Of a DNA stretch of 64,000 nucleotides, positions 1 through 8,078 are shown in pieces; position 1 is the first letter of the stretch; each line of letters starts with the position of its first letter. Position numbers and translations under genes: made by a program. A model generated the notes under the pieces. It ran no database searches and was not told the DNA's origin. It worked only from the letters and a program-made list of their open reading frames with translations. Location: positions 372,001-436,000 of the forward strand of contig NZ_ARVW01000001.1 of the NCBI RefSeq assembly GCF_000384315.1. Direction: 5' to 3'. This DNA is from Amycolatopsis nigrescens CSC17Ta-90. GTDB lineage: Bacteria > Actinomycetota > Actinomycetes > Mycobacteriales > Pseudonocardiaceae.

Positions 1-69
1 AGCGAGGACTTCTTCACCTGCCCGCACTTCCGGCGCAAGCTCGCCGACCGGATCCCGGCCGAGCGCTAG
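1..69 (+). CDS. C-terminal 22 codons of a gene entering from the left
   Basis: An open frame enters at base 1 and ends at TAG 67-69. It encodes 22 residues ending in ADRIPAER, with strong G/C at third codon positions. It overlaps the stop of the convergent hemW gene by four bases, so the two genes meet tail to tail. The fragment carries no recognisable domain, so the product is unknown. Confidence 0.6.
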   Translation, partial: SEDFFTCPHFRRKLADRIPAER

Positions 70-1283
70 CCGACCAGTCGGCGGACGACGCCGTCGGCGA
101 GCAGCCGGCCGCGGTCGGTGAGGACCGCGCGGGAGCGGGACTCCAGCGCGTCGCCGTGCAGCAGTCCCTCCGCCGCGGCGGCCCGCGCCGCACCGATCCC
201 GGCCGCGTCGAGCGCGTCCAGGGCGAGCCCTTCGGCCAGCCGCAGCTCCAGCATCACCCGCTCCAGGTGCCGGTCCTCGGCGGTGAGCACCTCGTGGTCG
301 GCGGCCGGGGAGCGCCCTTCCGCGAGCTCGGCCGCGTACTTGGCCGGATGCTTGACGTTCCACCAGCGCACCCCGCCGACGTGGCTGTGCGCCCCCGGCC
401 CGGCGCCCCACCAGTCGCCGCCGCGCCAGTAGCCCAGGTTGTGCCGGCAGCGCGCGTCCGCCGTGCTCGCCCAGTTGGAGACCTCGTACCAGCTCAGCCC
501 GGCCGAGGCGAGCACCTCGTCGATCAGCTCGTAGTCCGCGGCCAGCACGTCGTCGTCCGGGGCGGGCAGCTCGCCCTTGCGCACCCGCCTGGCCAGCGCG
601 GTGCCGTCCTCCACGATCAGCGCGTAGGCGGAGACGTGGTCGACCCCGGCTTCCAGCACCGCGTCCAGCGACGCGCGCAGGTCCGCAGGCCGCTCCCCCG
701 GCGTGCCGTAGATGACGTCCAGGTTGACGTGCTCGAACCCGGCGGCCCGCGCCTCGCCCGCCGCGGCCACCGGGCGGCCGGGCGTGTGCGTCCGGTCCAG
801 TATCCGCAGCACGTGCCGCGCCGCCGACTGCATGCCGAGCGAGACCCTGGTGAACCCGGCCTCGCGGATTCCGGCGAAGAACTCCGGTGAGGTCGACTCC
901 GGGTTCGACTCGGTGGTCACCTCCGCGCCGGGCGCCAGCCCGAACGTGTCCCGCACCGCGCCGAGCACCGAGCCGAGCCCGTCCGCGCCGAGCAGCGACG
1001 GCGTGCCGCCACCGACGAACACGGTGTCCACCGCGGGCGGCGAGCCGAGCACGCGGGCGGCCAGGTCGAACTCGCGGCGCACGGCCTCCAGCCAGGACGC
1101 CGGCGAGGACGACGAGCCGAGCTCCCCCGCGGTGTAAGTGTTGAAGTCGCAGTAGCCGCAGCGGGTCGCGCAGAAGGGAACGTGCACGTACACGCCGAAC
1201 GGCCGGGCACCGAGCCCTTCCAGGGCTGCGCCGGGCAGGACACTGCCGGCGGGGATGGTCGGTTCGGGGGAACGCAGGGGCAC
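66..1283 (-). CDS. hemW: HemW-type radical SAM protein (coproporphyrinogen III oxidase-like)
   Basis: This 405-aa radical SAM protein has the CxxxCxxC iron-sulfur signature at about residues 38-45 (CATRCGYC), followed by FVGGGTPS and a glycine-rich SAM-binding segment, as in HemW/HemN. HemW is now regarded as a heme chaperone. Members lack the longer N-terminal region and extra cysteine of true oxygen-independent coproporphyrinogen oxidase (HemN), and this one has no such extension. The position beside the sulfite reductase operon matches Rv2388c in M. tuberculosis. The start at 1283 has a proline-rich N-terminus and no clear Shine-Dalgarno, so the start is less certain than the family call. 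Confidence 0.93.
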   Translation of the reverse strand: MPLRSPEPTIPAGSVLPGAALEGLGARPFGVYVHVPFCATRCGYCDFNTYTAGELGSSSSPASWLEAVRREFDLAARVLGSPPAVDTVFVGGGTPSLLGADGLGSVLGAVRDTFGLAPGAEVTTESNPESTSPEFFAGIREAGFTRVSLGMQSAARHVLRILDRTHTPGRPVAAAGEARAAGFEHVNLDVIYGTPGERPADLRASLDAVLEAGVDHVSAYALIVEDGTALARRVRKGELPAPDDDVLAADYELIDEVLASAGLSWYEVSNWASTADARCRHNLGYWRGGDWWGAGPGAHSHVGGVRWWNVKHPAKYAAELAEGRSPAADHEVLTAEDRHLERVMLELRLAEGLALDALDAAGIGAARAAAAEGLLHGDALESRSRAVLTDRGRLLADGVVRRLVG

Positions 1284-1423
1284 CGCACCAGTGTGTCAAA
1301 GCCGGTACCAGCGACTTTGACCGCGGCGGGCTCCATCTACCAGTACTTTTTTTCAAAGTGATACCTATCCCACCCTCTGAACATCGCTAGACCACGATGT
1401 GGGCCGGTGGCACCCTTGGGGAC

Positions 1424-1510
1424 GTGACTTACGCCGGTGTCCTCCTCGTGGTTCGACGCCACGTCGACTTCCAGCGAGTCTCCAGCGCCCTGTGCCGGGC
1501 GAAGAGCTGA
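1424..1510 (+). CDS. Cys-containing leader peptide of the sulfur assimilation operon
   Basis: A 28-codon GTG-initiated frame ends at TGA 1508-1510, about 130 bases before sir. Its middle reads RRHVDFQRVSSALCR. This resembles the short 'putative leader peptides' that precede sulfur and iron-sulfur genes in many actinobacteria, typically with an RRHVDL.RV.SALC core and Cys near the end. Such peptides are proposed to act as cysteine-responsive attenuators: ribosome stalling at Cys codons during Cys-tRNA shortage changes downstream RNA folding. Seen here are the motif, size, position and Cys codon (TGC 1493-1495). The attenuation role is inferred. GGGGA just upstream is a weak ribosome site, and leaderless translation is also possible. 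Confidence 0.72.
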   Translation: MTYAGVLLVVRRHVDFQRVSSALCRAKS

Positions 1511-1549
1511 TTCCCGCCGCCCACCACCTGCTCACGAGCACGGACCGAC

Positions 1550-1630
1550 GGCGCCGGGTGCGCCGCGAATAGCTCCCGCCACGGTTCAGACCAGGGCTTT
1601 CACGGTGCGCCGACGCCTCCAAGACGCACC
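1550..1630 (+). promoter_or_regulatory. Possible attenuator hairpins between leader peptide and sir
   Basis: Two small inverted repeats lie between the leader peptide stop and the sir start. The first is GGCGC 1550-1554 with GCGCC 1560-1564. The second is GGTGCG 1604-1609 with CGCACC 1625-1630. The right arm of the second sits directly against the GGAGG ribosome site (1632-1636), so its formation could affect translation of sir. There is no run of T, so a classical intrinsic terminator is not evident. The regulatory role is inferred from position. Confidence 0.35.
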
Positions 1631-1643
1631 CGGAGGACCACCT

Positions 1644-3344
1644 ATGGCCTCGCCCACCCGTCAGAGCCCGACCGCAAGCCGTCCCGCGCGTGCCAAGCAA
1701 CGCCGCGGTGAAGGGCAGTGGGCGCTTGGTTACCGGGAGCCGCTCAACCCGAACGAGCGCTCCAAGAAGGACGACCACCCGCTGAACGTCCGGGCGCGGA
1801 TCGAGAACATCTACGCGCACCGCGGCTTCGACTCGATCGACCCCGGCGACCTGCGCGGCCGGTTCCGCTGGTTCGGTCTCTACACCCAGCGCAAGCCCGG
1901 TATCGACGGCGGCCGCACGGCCACCCTGGAGCCGGAGGAGCTGGACGACCGGTACTTCATGCTCCGGGTGCGCCTCGACGGCGGCGCGCTGAGCACCGAC
2001 CAGCTCGGGGTGCTCGGCGAGATCTCGCAGACCCACGCCAGGGACACCGCGGACATCACCGACCGACAGAACATCCAGTACCACTGGATCCAGATCGAGG
2101 ACATGCCGGCGATCTGGAACAAGCTGGAGAAGGCCGGCATGACCACCATGGAAGCCTGCGGGGACAGCCCGCGGGTGATCCTCGGCTCCCCGGTGGCCGG
2201 TATCGCCGCGGACGAGGTCATCGACGGCACCCCGGCGATCGACGAGATCAAGCGCCGCTTCATCGGCAAGCCCGAGTTCGCCAACCTGCCGCGCAAGTTC
2301 AAGACCGCGATCTCCGGCCAACCCGATGTCGCGCACGAGGTGCACGACATCGCCTTCGTCGGAGTCGAGCACCCCGAGCACGGTCCCGGGTTCGACCTGT
2401 GGGTCGGCGGCGGCCTGTCCACCAACCCGATGATCGGCCAGCGCCTCGGCACCTGGGTCCCGCTGGCGGAGGTGCCGGATGTCTGGGAGGGCGTGATCAG
2501 CGTCTTCCGCGACTACGGCTACCGCCGGCTGCGCAGCCGGGCCAGGATCAAGTTCCTGGTCAAGGACTGGGGCGCGGAAAAGTTCCGGGAAGTGCTGGAA
2601 ACCGAGTACCTCAAGCGCAAGCTGGTCGACGGCCCCGCCCCCGTGGTACCGGCGCAGCCGCTCGACCACGTCGGCGCGCACCGCCAGGTGGACGGCAAGT
2701 TCTACCTCGGTGCCGCGCCGGTCGCCGGCCGGGTGTCCGGCTCGACCCTGCTCGCCGTGGCGAAGGCCGCGGAGCGGGCGGGTTCGTCCAGGGTGCGGCT
2801 CACCCCGCAGCAGAAGCTGGTCGTGCTCGACGTCCCGGAAAGCGAACTCGGCGGCCTGCGGACCGAGCTGGCCGAGCTGGGCCTGCAGACCGAGCCTTCG
2901 CCGTGGCGACGTGGCGTGATGGCCTGCACCGGGATCGAGTTCTGCAAGCTCGCCATCGTGGAGACCAAGGCCCGCGCGCTCGAACTGGTCGAGGAGCTGG
3001 AGAAGCGGCTGGCCGACATCCAGGCCGGGATCGACCAGCCGGTGAGCGTGCACCTCAACGGCTGCCCGAACTCCTGCGCCCGGATCCAGACCGCGGACAT
3101 CGGGCTCAAGGGCCAGATCGTCACCGACGCCGACGGCAACCAGGTGGAGGGCTTCCAGGTGCACCTCGGCGGCGGCCTCGGCCTGGACGCCGGGTTCGGC
3201 CGGAAATTGCGCGGGCACAAGGTCACTTCCGAGGAGCTGACCGGATATGTCGAGCGATTGGTACGTAACTTCGTGATACAGCGCCAAAAGGGCGAGCGGT
3301 TCGCACAATGGGTTGCCAGGGCCGAGGAAAGCGCGCTTCAATGA
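1644..3344 (+). CDS. sir: Ferredoxin-dependent sulfite/nitrite reductase
   Basis: This 566-aa siroheme and [4Fe-4S] reductase is predicted to take sulfite to sulfide with six electrons from ferredoxin. The cluster/siroheme cysteines appear in TGIEFCKLAIVETK and NGCPNSCARIQTADIG in the C-terminal half. Tyr in WFGLYTQRKPG and Cys in MEACGDSPR correspond to the neighbourhood of the Tyr-Cys pair known in M. tuberculosis NirA (Rv2391). The genes that follow supply sulfite (cysD, cysN, cysH) and siroheme (chelatase), so sulfite rather than nitrite is the likely substrate. The start at 1644 is chosen because GGAGG lies 7 bases upstream; the frame is open further upstream but without family-like sequence. 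Its stop overlaps the next ATG (ATGA). Confidence 0.94.
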   Translation: MASPTRQSPTASRPARAKQRRGEGQWALGYREPLNPNERSKKDDHPLNVRARIENIYAHRGFDSIDPGDLRGRFRWFGLYTQRKPGIDGGRTATLEPEELDDRYFMLRVRLDGGALSTDQLGVLGEISQTHARDTADITDRQNIQYHWIQIEDMPAIWNKLEKAGMTTMEACGDSPRVILGSPVAGIAADEVIDGTPAIDEIKRRFIGKPEFANLPRKFKTAISGQPDVAHEVHDIAFVGVEHPEHGPGFDLWVGGGLSTNPMIGQRLGTWVPLAEVPDVWEGVISVFRDYGYRRLRSRARIKFLVKDWGAEKFREVLETEYLKRKLVDGPAPVVPAQPLDHVGAHRQVDGKFYLGAAPVAGRVSGSTLLAVAKAAERAGSSRVRLTPQQKLVVLDVPESELGGLRTELAELGLQTEPSPWRRGVMACTGIEFCKLAIVETKARALELVEELEKRLADIQAGIDQPVSVHLNGCPNSCARIQTADIGLKGQIVTDADGNQVEGFQVHLGGGLGLDAGFGRKLRGHKVTSEELTGYVERLVRNFVIQRQKGERFAQWVARAEESALQ

Positions 3345-3502
3345 CGACTGAGCGCGCGACGCCGTTTTACTGCCCCTACTGCGGTGACGAGGACCTCCGT
3401 CCGGAGGAAGAGACCCCGAACGCCTGGTTGTGCACCGCATGCCGCCGCGTCTTCTCGGTGAAGTTCGCCGGACTTTCCCTCCCGGAGGTGACCTCGCAAT
3501 GA
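3341..3502 (+). CDS. Small zinc-ribbon protein in the cysteine operon
   Basis: This 53-aa protein starts at an ATG overlapping the sir stop (ATGA). Its own stop overlaps the cysH start in the same way, so translation is probably coupled through all three genes. It has two CxxC pairs (YCPYCG near residue 10 and LCTACR near residue 31), the layout of a one-metal zinc ribbon or rubredoxin-like knuckle. Its place between sulfite reductase and APS reductase suggests a role as electron carrier, scaffold or metallochaperone in sulfur assimilation, but no function is established from the sequence. A spurious longer start at 3308 lies inside sir. Confidence 0.85.
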   Translation: MTTERATPFYCPYCGDEDLRPEEETPNAWLCTACRRVFSVKFAGLSLPEVTSQ

Positions 3503-4194
3503 CTGCGACCGCCGACTACCGAACCCTCGCCGAACGGGCGAGCCAGGAACTCGCCGACGCCAGCGCGGAGGAGGCACTGGTCTGGACCGCCGAGACCTTC
3601 GGTGACGACTTCATCGTCGCGTCGAACATGCAGGACGCCGTGCTGGTCGACCTTGCCACCAAGGTCAAGTCCGATGTGGACGTTCTGTTCCTGGAGACCG
3701 GCTACCACTTCGCGGAGACGATCGGCACGCGCGACGCGGTGGCGCACGTCTACCCGGAGATCACCATCGTGAACGCGCAGGCCGAGCAGAGCGTGGCCGA
3801 GCAGGACGCGCGGTACGGGCCGAAGCTGCACGACCGCGACCCGACCCAGTGCTGCCACCTGCGCAAGGTGGTGCCGCTGCGCAACACGCTGGCCAGGTAC
3901 TCCGCCTGGGTCACCGGGGTGCGCCGGGTGGACGCGCCGACGCGGGCGAACACCCCGATCGTCACCTGGGACGAGCGCAACGGCCTGGTGAAGGTGAACC
4001 CGATCGCCCCGTGGACCGACGAGGAGTTCAACGGCTACATCCGCGAGCACGGCATCCTGGAGAACCCGTTGGTATCGGCGGGTTATCCGTCCATCGGCTG
4101 CGCGCCGTGCACCGCGAAGGTGGCGCCGGGCCAGGATCCGCGCAGCGGTCGCTGGGCCGGGCAGTCCAAGACCGAGTGCGGCCTGCACGGCTGA
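3499..4194 (+). CDS. cysH: Phosphoadenylyl/adenylyl-sulfate reductase (APS reductase type)
   Basis: This 231-aa reductase of the PAPS/APS reductase family converts activated sulfate to sulfite using thioredoxin. It carries the cysteine set of the iron-sulfur APS-reducing subtype: a CC pair (QCCHLRK) and a CxxC pair (GCAPCTA), which bind a [4Fe-4S] cluster. The C-terminal ECGLH motif holds the catalytic cysteine. The absence of an APS kinase domain in the neighbouring CysN agrees with APS, not PAPS, as substrate. The start at 3499 overlaps the zinc-ribbon stop and has GGAGGTGA upstream. The matching gene in M. tuberculosis is Rv2392. Confidence 0.95.
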   Translation: MTATADYRTLAERASQELADASAEEALVWTAETFGDDFIVASNMQDAVLVDLATKVKSDVDVLFLETGYHFAETIGTRDAVAHVYPEITIVNAQAEQSVAEQDARYGPKLHDRDPTQCCHLRKVVPLRNTLARYSAWVTGVRRVDAPTRANTPIVTWDERNGLVKVNPIAPWTDEEFNGYIREHGILENPLVSAGYPSIGCAPCTAKVAPGQDPRSGRWAGQSKTECGLHG

Positions 4195-4205
4195 GAAGGG
4201 ACGTC

Positions 4206-5135
4206 ATGACCACGCTCGAACCGGCGGTGTCACCCGCTGACGCCGCGAAGGACAACCTGGCGGCGCTGGAATCCGAGGCCATCCACATCTTCCGGGAGGT
4301 GGCGGGCGAGTTCGACCGCCCGGTGATCCTGTTCTCCGGCGGCAAAGACTCCACCCTGCTGCTGCACCTGGCGATCAAGGCGTTCTGGCCGGCACCGGTG
4401 CCGTTCCCGCTGCTGCACGTGGACACCGGCCACAACTTCGACGAAGTGATCGAGTTCCGCGACCGGGTGGTGGCCAAGTACGGGCTCCGGCTGGTCGTGG
4501 CGCGGGTGCAGGACTGGATCGACGACGGCAGGCTGGCCGAGCGCCCGGACGGCACCCGCAACCCGCTGCAGACCCAGCCGCTGCTCGACACCATCGCCGA
4601 GCACAAGTTCGACGCGGTGTTCGGCGGCGGCCGCCGGGACGAGGAGCGCGCCCGCGCCAAGGAGCGCATCTTCAGCCTGCGCAACGCTTTCGGGCAGTGG
4701 GAACCGCGGCGCCAGCGGCCGGAGCTGTGGAACCTCTACAACGGCAGGCACCGCCCCGGCGAGCAGGTCCGGGTGTTCCCGCTGTCCAACTGGACCGAGG
4801 CCGACGTGTGGCACTACATCGCACGGGAGAACGTCGAGCTGCCGTCGATCTACTACGCGCACCAGCGCGCGGTGTATCGGCGGGACGGCATGTGGCTCAC
4901 CGAAGGCCCGTGGGGCGGGCCGCGGCCGGACGAGCCGGTCCAGGAGCTGACCGTGCGCTACCGGACCGTCGGCGACGGTTCGTGCACCGGGGCGGTGGAG
5001 TCCACCGCGCTCACCGTGCAGGACGTGATCGCCGAGGTGCAGGCCAGCAGGCTCACCGAACGAGGGGCGACCAGGGCCGACGACCGGCTTTCCGAAGCGG
5101 CCATGGAAGATCGTAAGCGAGAGGGCTACTTCTGA
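4206..5135 (+). CDS. cysD: Sulfate adenylyltransferase subunit 2
   Basis: This 309-aa PP-loop ATPase subunit of ATP sulfurylase forms APS from sulfate and ATP in complex with the GTPase CysN. The PP-loop FSGGKDS is near residue 42, and the family motifs GGRRDEERARAKER and VFPLSNWTEADVW are present. GAAGGGA precedes the ATG by about 4 bases. Its TGA overlaps the cysN ATG by one base, which favours equal production of both subunits. It lies 11 bases after cysH in the same operon. Confidence 0.96.
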   Translation: MTTLEPAVSPADAAKDNLAALESEAIHIFREVAGEFDRPVILFSGGKDSTLLLHLAIKAFWPAPVPFPLLHVDTGHNFDEVIEFRDRVVAKYGLRLVVARVQDWIDDGRLAERPDGTRNPLQTQPLLDTIAEHKFDAVFGGGRRDEERARAKERIFSLRNAFGQWEPRRQRPELWNLYNGRHRPGEQVRVFPLSNWTEADVWHYIARENVELPSIYYAHQRAVYRRDGMWLTEGPWGGPRPDEPVQELTVRYRTVGDGSCTGAVESTALTVQDVIAEVQASRLTERGATRADDRLSEAAMEDRKREGYF

Positions 5136-6397
5136 TGTCGAGCCTGTTGAGACTGGCCACCGCGGGCAGCGTGGACGACGGCAAGTCCACTTTGGTCGGT
5201 CGTCTGCTGTACGACACCAAGTCCGTGCTGGCCGACCAGCTGGACGCGGTGCAGCGCGCGAGCGTCGACCGCGGACTGTCCACTCCGGACCTCTCGCTGC
5301 TGGTGGACGGGCTGCGCTCGGAACGCGAGCAGGGCATCACGATCGACGTCGCCTACCGCTACTTCGCCACGCCCAAGCGCAGTTTCGTGCTCGCGGACAC
5401 GCCGGGGCACGTGCAGTACACCCGCAACACGGTGACCGGGGCGTCCACCGCGCAGCTGGCGGTGCTGCTGGTGGACGCGCGCAAGGGGGTGCTCGAGCAG
5501 ACAAGACGGCACGCCGCCGTGCTCGCCCTGCTCGAGGTCCCGCAGCTGGTGCTGGCGGTGAACAAGATCGACCTGGTCGGGCACGACCAGGCCACCTTCG
5601 ACGTGATCGCCAAGGAGTTCGCCGCGCACGCCCTTTCCCTCGGCTACCACGAGGACGCGGTGCGGACGATCCCGGTGTCGGCGCTGCACGGCGACAACGT
5701 GGCGACCCGCTCGGAGCTGACCCCGTGGTACTCCGGCCCGACGCTGCTGGAGCACCTGGAGTCGGTGCCGGTGGCCCCGGACCCGCACGACGCGCCGTTC
5801 CGCTTCCCGGTGCAGTACGTGATCCGGCCGCGGACCGCCGAACATCCGGACTACCGCGGCTACGCCGGTCAGATCGCCTCCGGCACGGTGCGTCCCGGGG
5901 ACGAGGTGATCGTGCTGCCCCAAGGCCTGCGCAGCAGGGTGTCCAGAGTGGACACCGCGGACGGCCCGCTGGACGAAGCTGGTTCCGGCGCCTCGGTCAC
6001 CGTCCTGCTCGAAGACGAGCTGGACATCTCCCGCGGCGACCTGATCGCCGCCGCGGACGCCCCGCCCACCGTCACCGACGAGCTCACCGCGGCGCTGTGC
6101 TGGCTTTCCAGCACCCCGCTTCGGCCGGGTGCCAGGGTGCTCGTCAAGCACGGGGCGAGGACTGTGCAGGCACTGGTCGAGCAGATCACCGCCCGCTTCG
6201 ACGAGCAGACTCTGTCCACTGTGGATGCTCCCGATGAGCTGGTGCTCAACGACATCGGCCGGGTGGTGCTGCGCACCTCGGAGAAGATCCCGGTGGACGA
6301 CTACGGCAGCATCCCGCGCACCGGGGCGTTCCTGGTGATCGATCCCAAGGACGGCGACACCCTGGCCGCCGGACTGGTCGGCGAGCGGTTCGCGTGA
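5135..6397 (+). CDS. cysN: Sulfate adenylyltransferase subunit 1 (GTPase)
   Basis: This 420-aa elongation-factor-like GTPase uses GTP hydrolysis to drive APS formation by CysD. The P-loop GSVDDGKST is near residue 9, DTPGH follows the switch region, and NKID gives guanine specificity. It is followed by EF-Tu domain 2/3-like beta barrels. The length shows it is CysN alone, without the C-terminal APS kinase (CysC) domain found in many mycobacteria, and no separate cysC is present in the window. Its stop overlaps the next gene's GTG (GTGA). Confidence 0.96.
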   Translation: MSSLLRLATAGSVDDGKSTLVGRLLYDTKSVLADQLDAVQRASVDRGLSTPDLSLLVDGLRSEREQGITIDVAYRYFATPKRSFVLADTPGHVQYTRNTVTGASTAQLAVLLVDARKGVLEQTRRHAAVLALLEVPQLVLAVNKIDLVGHDQATFDVIAKEFAAHALSLGYHEDAVRTIPVSALHGDNVATRSELTPWYSGPTLLEHLESVPVAPDPHDAPFRFPVQYVIRPRTAEHPDYRGYAGQIASGTVRPGDEVIVLPQGLRSRVSRVDTADGPLDEAGSGASVTVLLEDELDISRGDLIAAADAPPTVTDELTAALCWLSSTPLRPGARVLVKHGARTVQALVEQITARFDEQTLSTVDAPDELVLNDIGRVVLRTSEKIPVDDYGSIPRTGAFLVIDPKDGDTLAAGLVGERFA

Positions 6398-7143
6398 GCG
6401 GCCCGCCGCTGGTCGCCGTCGCGCACGGCAGCCGGGACCCCAGGTCCGCGGCCACCGTGCGCGAGCTGGTGGCCGCGGTCCGGCGAAGTGCGCCGGAGCT
6501 GGACGTCCGGACCGCGTTCCTGGACCTGTCCGAGCCGCGGGTGACCACGGTGCTGCGCGAGCTGCACGCCGAGGGTCATGCCGAAGCCGTGGTGGTGCCG
6601 CTGCTGCTCGGCAGCGCGTTCCACGCTCGCGTCGATCTGCCCGCGCTGGTGGCCGAGGTGACCGCGCGGCGGCCGGGGTTCCGGGTGTCCGTCTCGGAGG
6701 TGCTGGGCGCGGACCCGGCATTGCAGGCGGTCGCCCTGGACCGGCTGGCCGCGACCGGCGTCGAACTGGACGACCCGGAGCTGGGCATCGTGCTGGCCGC
6801 GGTCGGCTCCTCCAGCACCGAGGCCAACGCCGTGGTGTCCGGGCTGGCCAGGCACTGGCGGCGCCGGCTGCCGGTGGCTGGCACGTCCGGCTTGGTCGCT
6901 CCGGCGTTCGCCTCCGCGGCAAGGCCGGACGTGCCGGCTGCGCTCGCCGAGCTGCGGGCGCGCGGCGCGCGGCGGATCGCGGTCGCGTCCTGGTTCCTCG
7001 CCCCCGGCCTGCTGCCGGACCGCATCGCCGCACTGGCCGGGAACGTGCCGATGGCCGCGCCGCTGGGGCCGGAGCCGCGGGTGGCCGAGCTCGTCCTGCG
7101 CCGCTACCAGCAGGCGCTGGCCGTCCGGGCCGTCTCCGCCTGA
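6394..7143 (+). CDS. Sirohydrochlorin chelatase family protein (CbiX/SirB-like)
   Basis: This 249-aa protein begins VAVAHGSRDP, where the His is the usual metal-site residue of CbiX/SirB class II chelatases. A second, related half starts near residue 130 (AAVGSSSTEAN), giving the two-lobed fold. As the last gene of a sulfite reductase operon it most likely inserts iron into sirohydrochlorin to make siroheme for Sir; the corresponding mycobacterial gene is Rv2393. Cobalt chelation for B12 is the alternative within this family but is less likely here. The GTG start overlaps the cysN stop, indicating coupled translation. Confidence 0.88.
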   Translation: MSGPPLVAVAHGSRDPRSAATVRELVAAVRRSAPELDVRTAFLDLSEPRVTTVLRELHAEGHAEAVVVPLLLGSAFHARVDLPALVAEVTARRPGFRVSVSEVLGADPALQAVALDRLAATGVELDDPELGIVLAAVGSSSTEANAVVSGLARHWRRRLPVAGTSGLVAPAFASAARPDVPAALAELRARGARRIAVASWFLAPGLLPDRIAALAGNVPMAAPLGPEPRVAELVLRRYQQALAVRAVSA

Positions 7144-7260
7144 CCAGCGGATCGCCAACTTTCCGCCACCGGAACCTACCCGGATGGCGCAGGGGGTTGC
7201 GCATTTCATGGGCGATTTTTCCCATTTGGCCTACTCGGCGCGCATGGTAAATATGAAAAC

Positions 7261-7291
7261 TTGACGCGTTTTGATACCTGCCGGTAACTAT
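7261..7291 (+). promoter_or_regulatory. Candidate sigma-70-type promoter for the secreted protein gene
   Basis: TTGACG at 7261-7266 is followed after 18 bases by TAACTA at 7285-7290, in a locally AT-rich stretch unlike its surroundings. The start codon is at 7368, which would leave a leader of about 70 bases. This is read from the motifs only. Confidence 0.45.
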
Positions 7292-7367
7292 CTAGTCGCG
7301 CCGCCAAGTTGGTATCGCTTCACCTTTCTCACCCCTGCTCACCCCCTGCTACTCCTAGGTGGAAGAA

Positions 7368-8009
7368 ATGAAGTCAGCCTTGCGCAACTCCGGTGCCCGT
7401 CTGCTCACCTGCGCCACCTTCGCGCTCCTGCCGATCGCCGCCCTCGCCTCGCCGGCGTCCGCGGCTCCGTTCGACGTCAACCTCGACTGCGAAGCCAACG
7501 CCCCGGTCGTCGGCCCGCAGCACCTCAGCTTCAAACAGGGTGCGGACGTGACCGCGCCGGCCACGGTCGCCCCCGGCGGCACGCTCGACATCGTGGTCGA
7601 CCCGGCCGTGAACACCGTGCCCAGCGAGGCGAGCGGCTACAAGGTCAAGCACATCAAGGACTTCGCGCTGAAGATCCCGGTGCCGGCCAACTCCAGCTAC
7701 GTCAGCGCCGACCTCACCGGCGGCTCCGGTCTCGGCTCCACCCCGCCGAAGATCGACGTAGCCAACGGGGTCGCGACCCTCAGCTTCCCCGGCCCGATCG
7801 CCGGCGGCGCGCAGTTCGAACTGCCAACCGTGACCGTGCACCTGACCGCGGGCGACTCCGGCACCATCGAGTCGAAGCTGGGCGGCACCAGCTACGCCGA
7901 CCCGGGCGTCACCTTCACCGCGGTGGTCAACCAGATCGTCGACATCTCCGCACCCACCGCCTGCTTCCCCAACCCGAGCCCGGTGTTCACCACCACCACC
8001 ATCGGCTGA
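7368..8009 (+). CDS. Secreted beta-rich protein of unknown function
   Basis: This 213-aa protein has a clear Sec signal peptide: positively charged start, hydrophobic core, and likely cleavage after SPASA near residue 31. The mature part begins APFDVNLDCEAN, alternates hydrophobic residues in a beta-sandwich manner and has two cysteines (in DCEAN and TACFPN), which could form a disulfide. No catalytic motif is visible. The ATG at 7368 is preferred over an in-frame GTG nine bases earlier because GGAAG is correctly spaced. It is expressed alone, with its own promoter-like element and a following hairpin. I do not recognise a named family with confidence. Confidence 0.85.
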   Translation: MKSALRNSGARLLTCATFALLPIAALASPASAAPFDVNLDCEANAPVVGPQHLSFKQGADVTAPATVAPGGTLDIVVDPAVNTVPSEASGYKVKHIKDFALKIPVPANSSYVSADLTGGSGLGSTPPKIDVANGVATLSFPGPIAGGAQFELPTVTVHLTAGDSGTIESKLGGTSYADPGVTFTAVVNQIVDISAPTACFPNPSPVFTTTTIG

Positions 8010-8018
8010 CCGGTGCTT

Positions 8019-8052
8019 GCCCGCCCGGGTGAGCCAGGTCTCCCGGGCGGGC
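8019..8052 (+). terminator. Hairpin terminator after the secreted protein gene
   Basis: A perfect 11-bp inverted repeat (GCCCGCCCGGG 8019-8029, CCCGGGCGGGC 8042-8052) with a 12-base loop begins 9 bases after the stop. No T tract follows, as is common for actinobacterial terminators. Confidence 0.6.
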
Positions 8053-8078
8053 GCCCGCCGATGTGCCAGGGTGTCGGC

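Noticed and set aside
1365..3440. Open frame of about 690 codons opposite the sir gene
   Set aside because: Antisense shadow of sir with biased composition, no family motif and no ribosome site.
7271..8032. Arg/Gly-rich frame overlapping the secreted protein gene in another reading frame
   Set aside because: Composition typical of the +1 shadow of a GC-rich gene; no signal peptide or domain.
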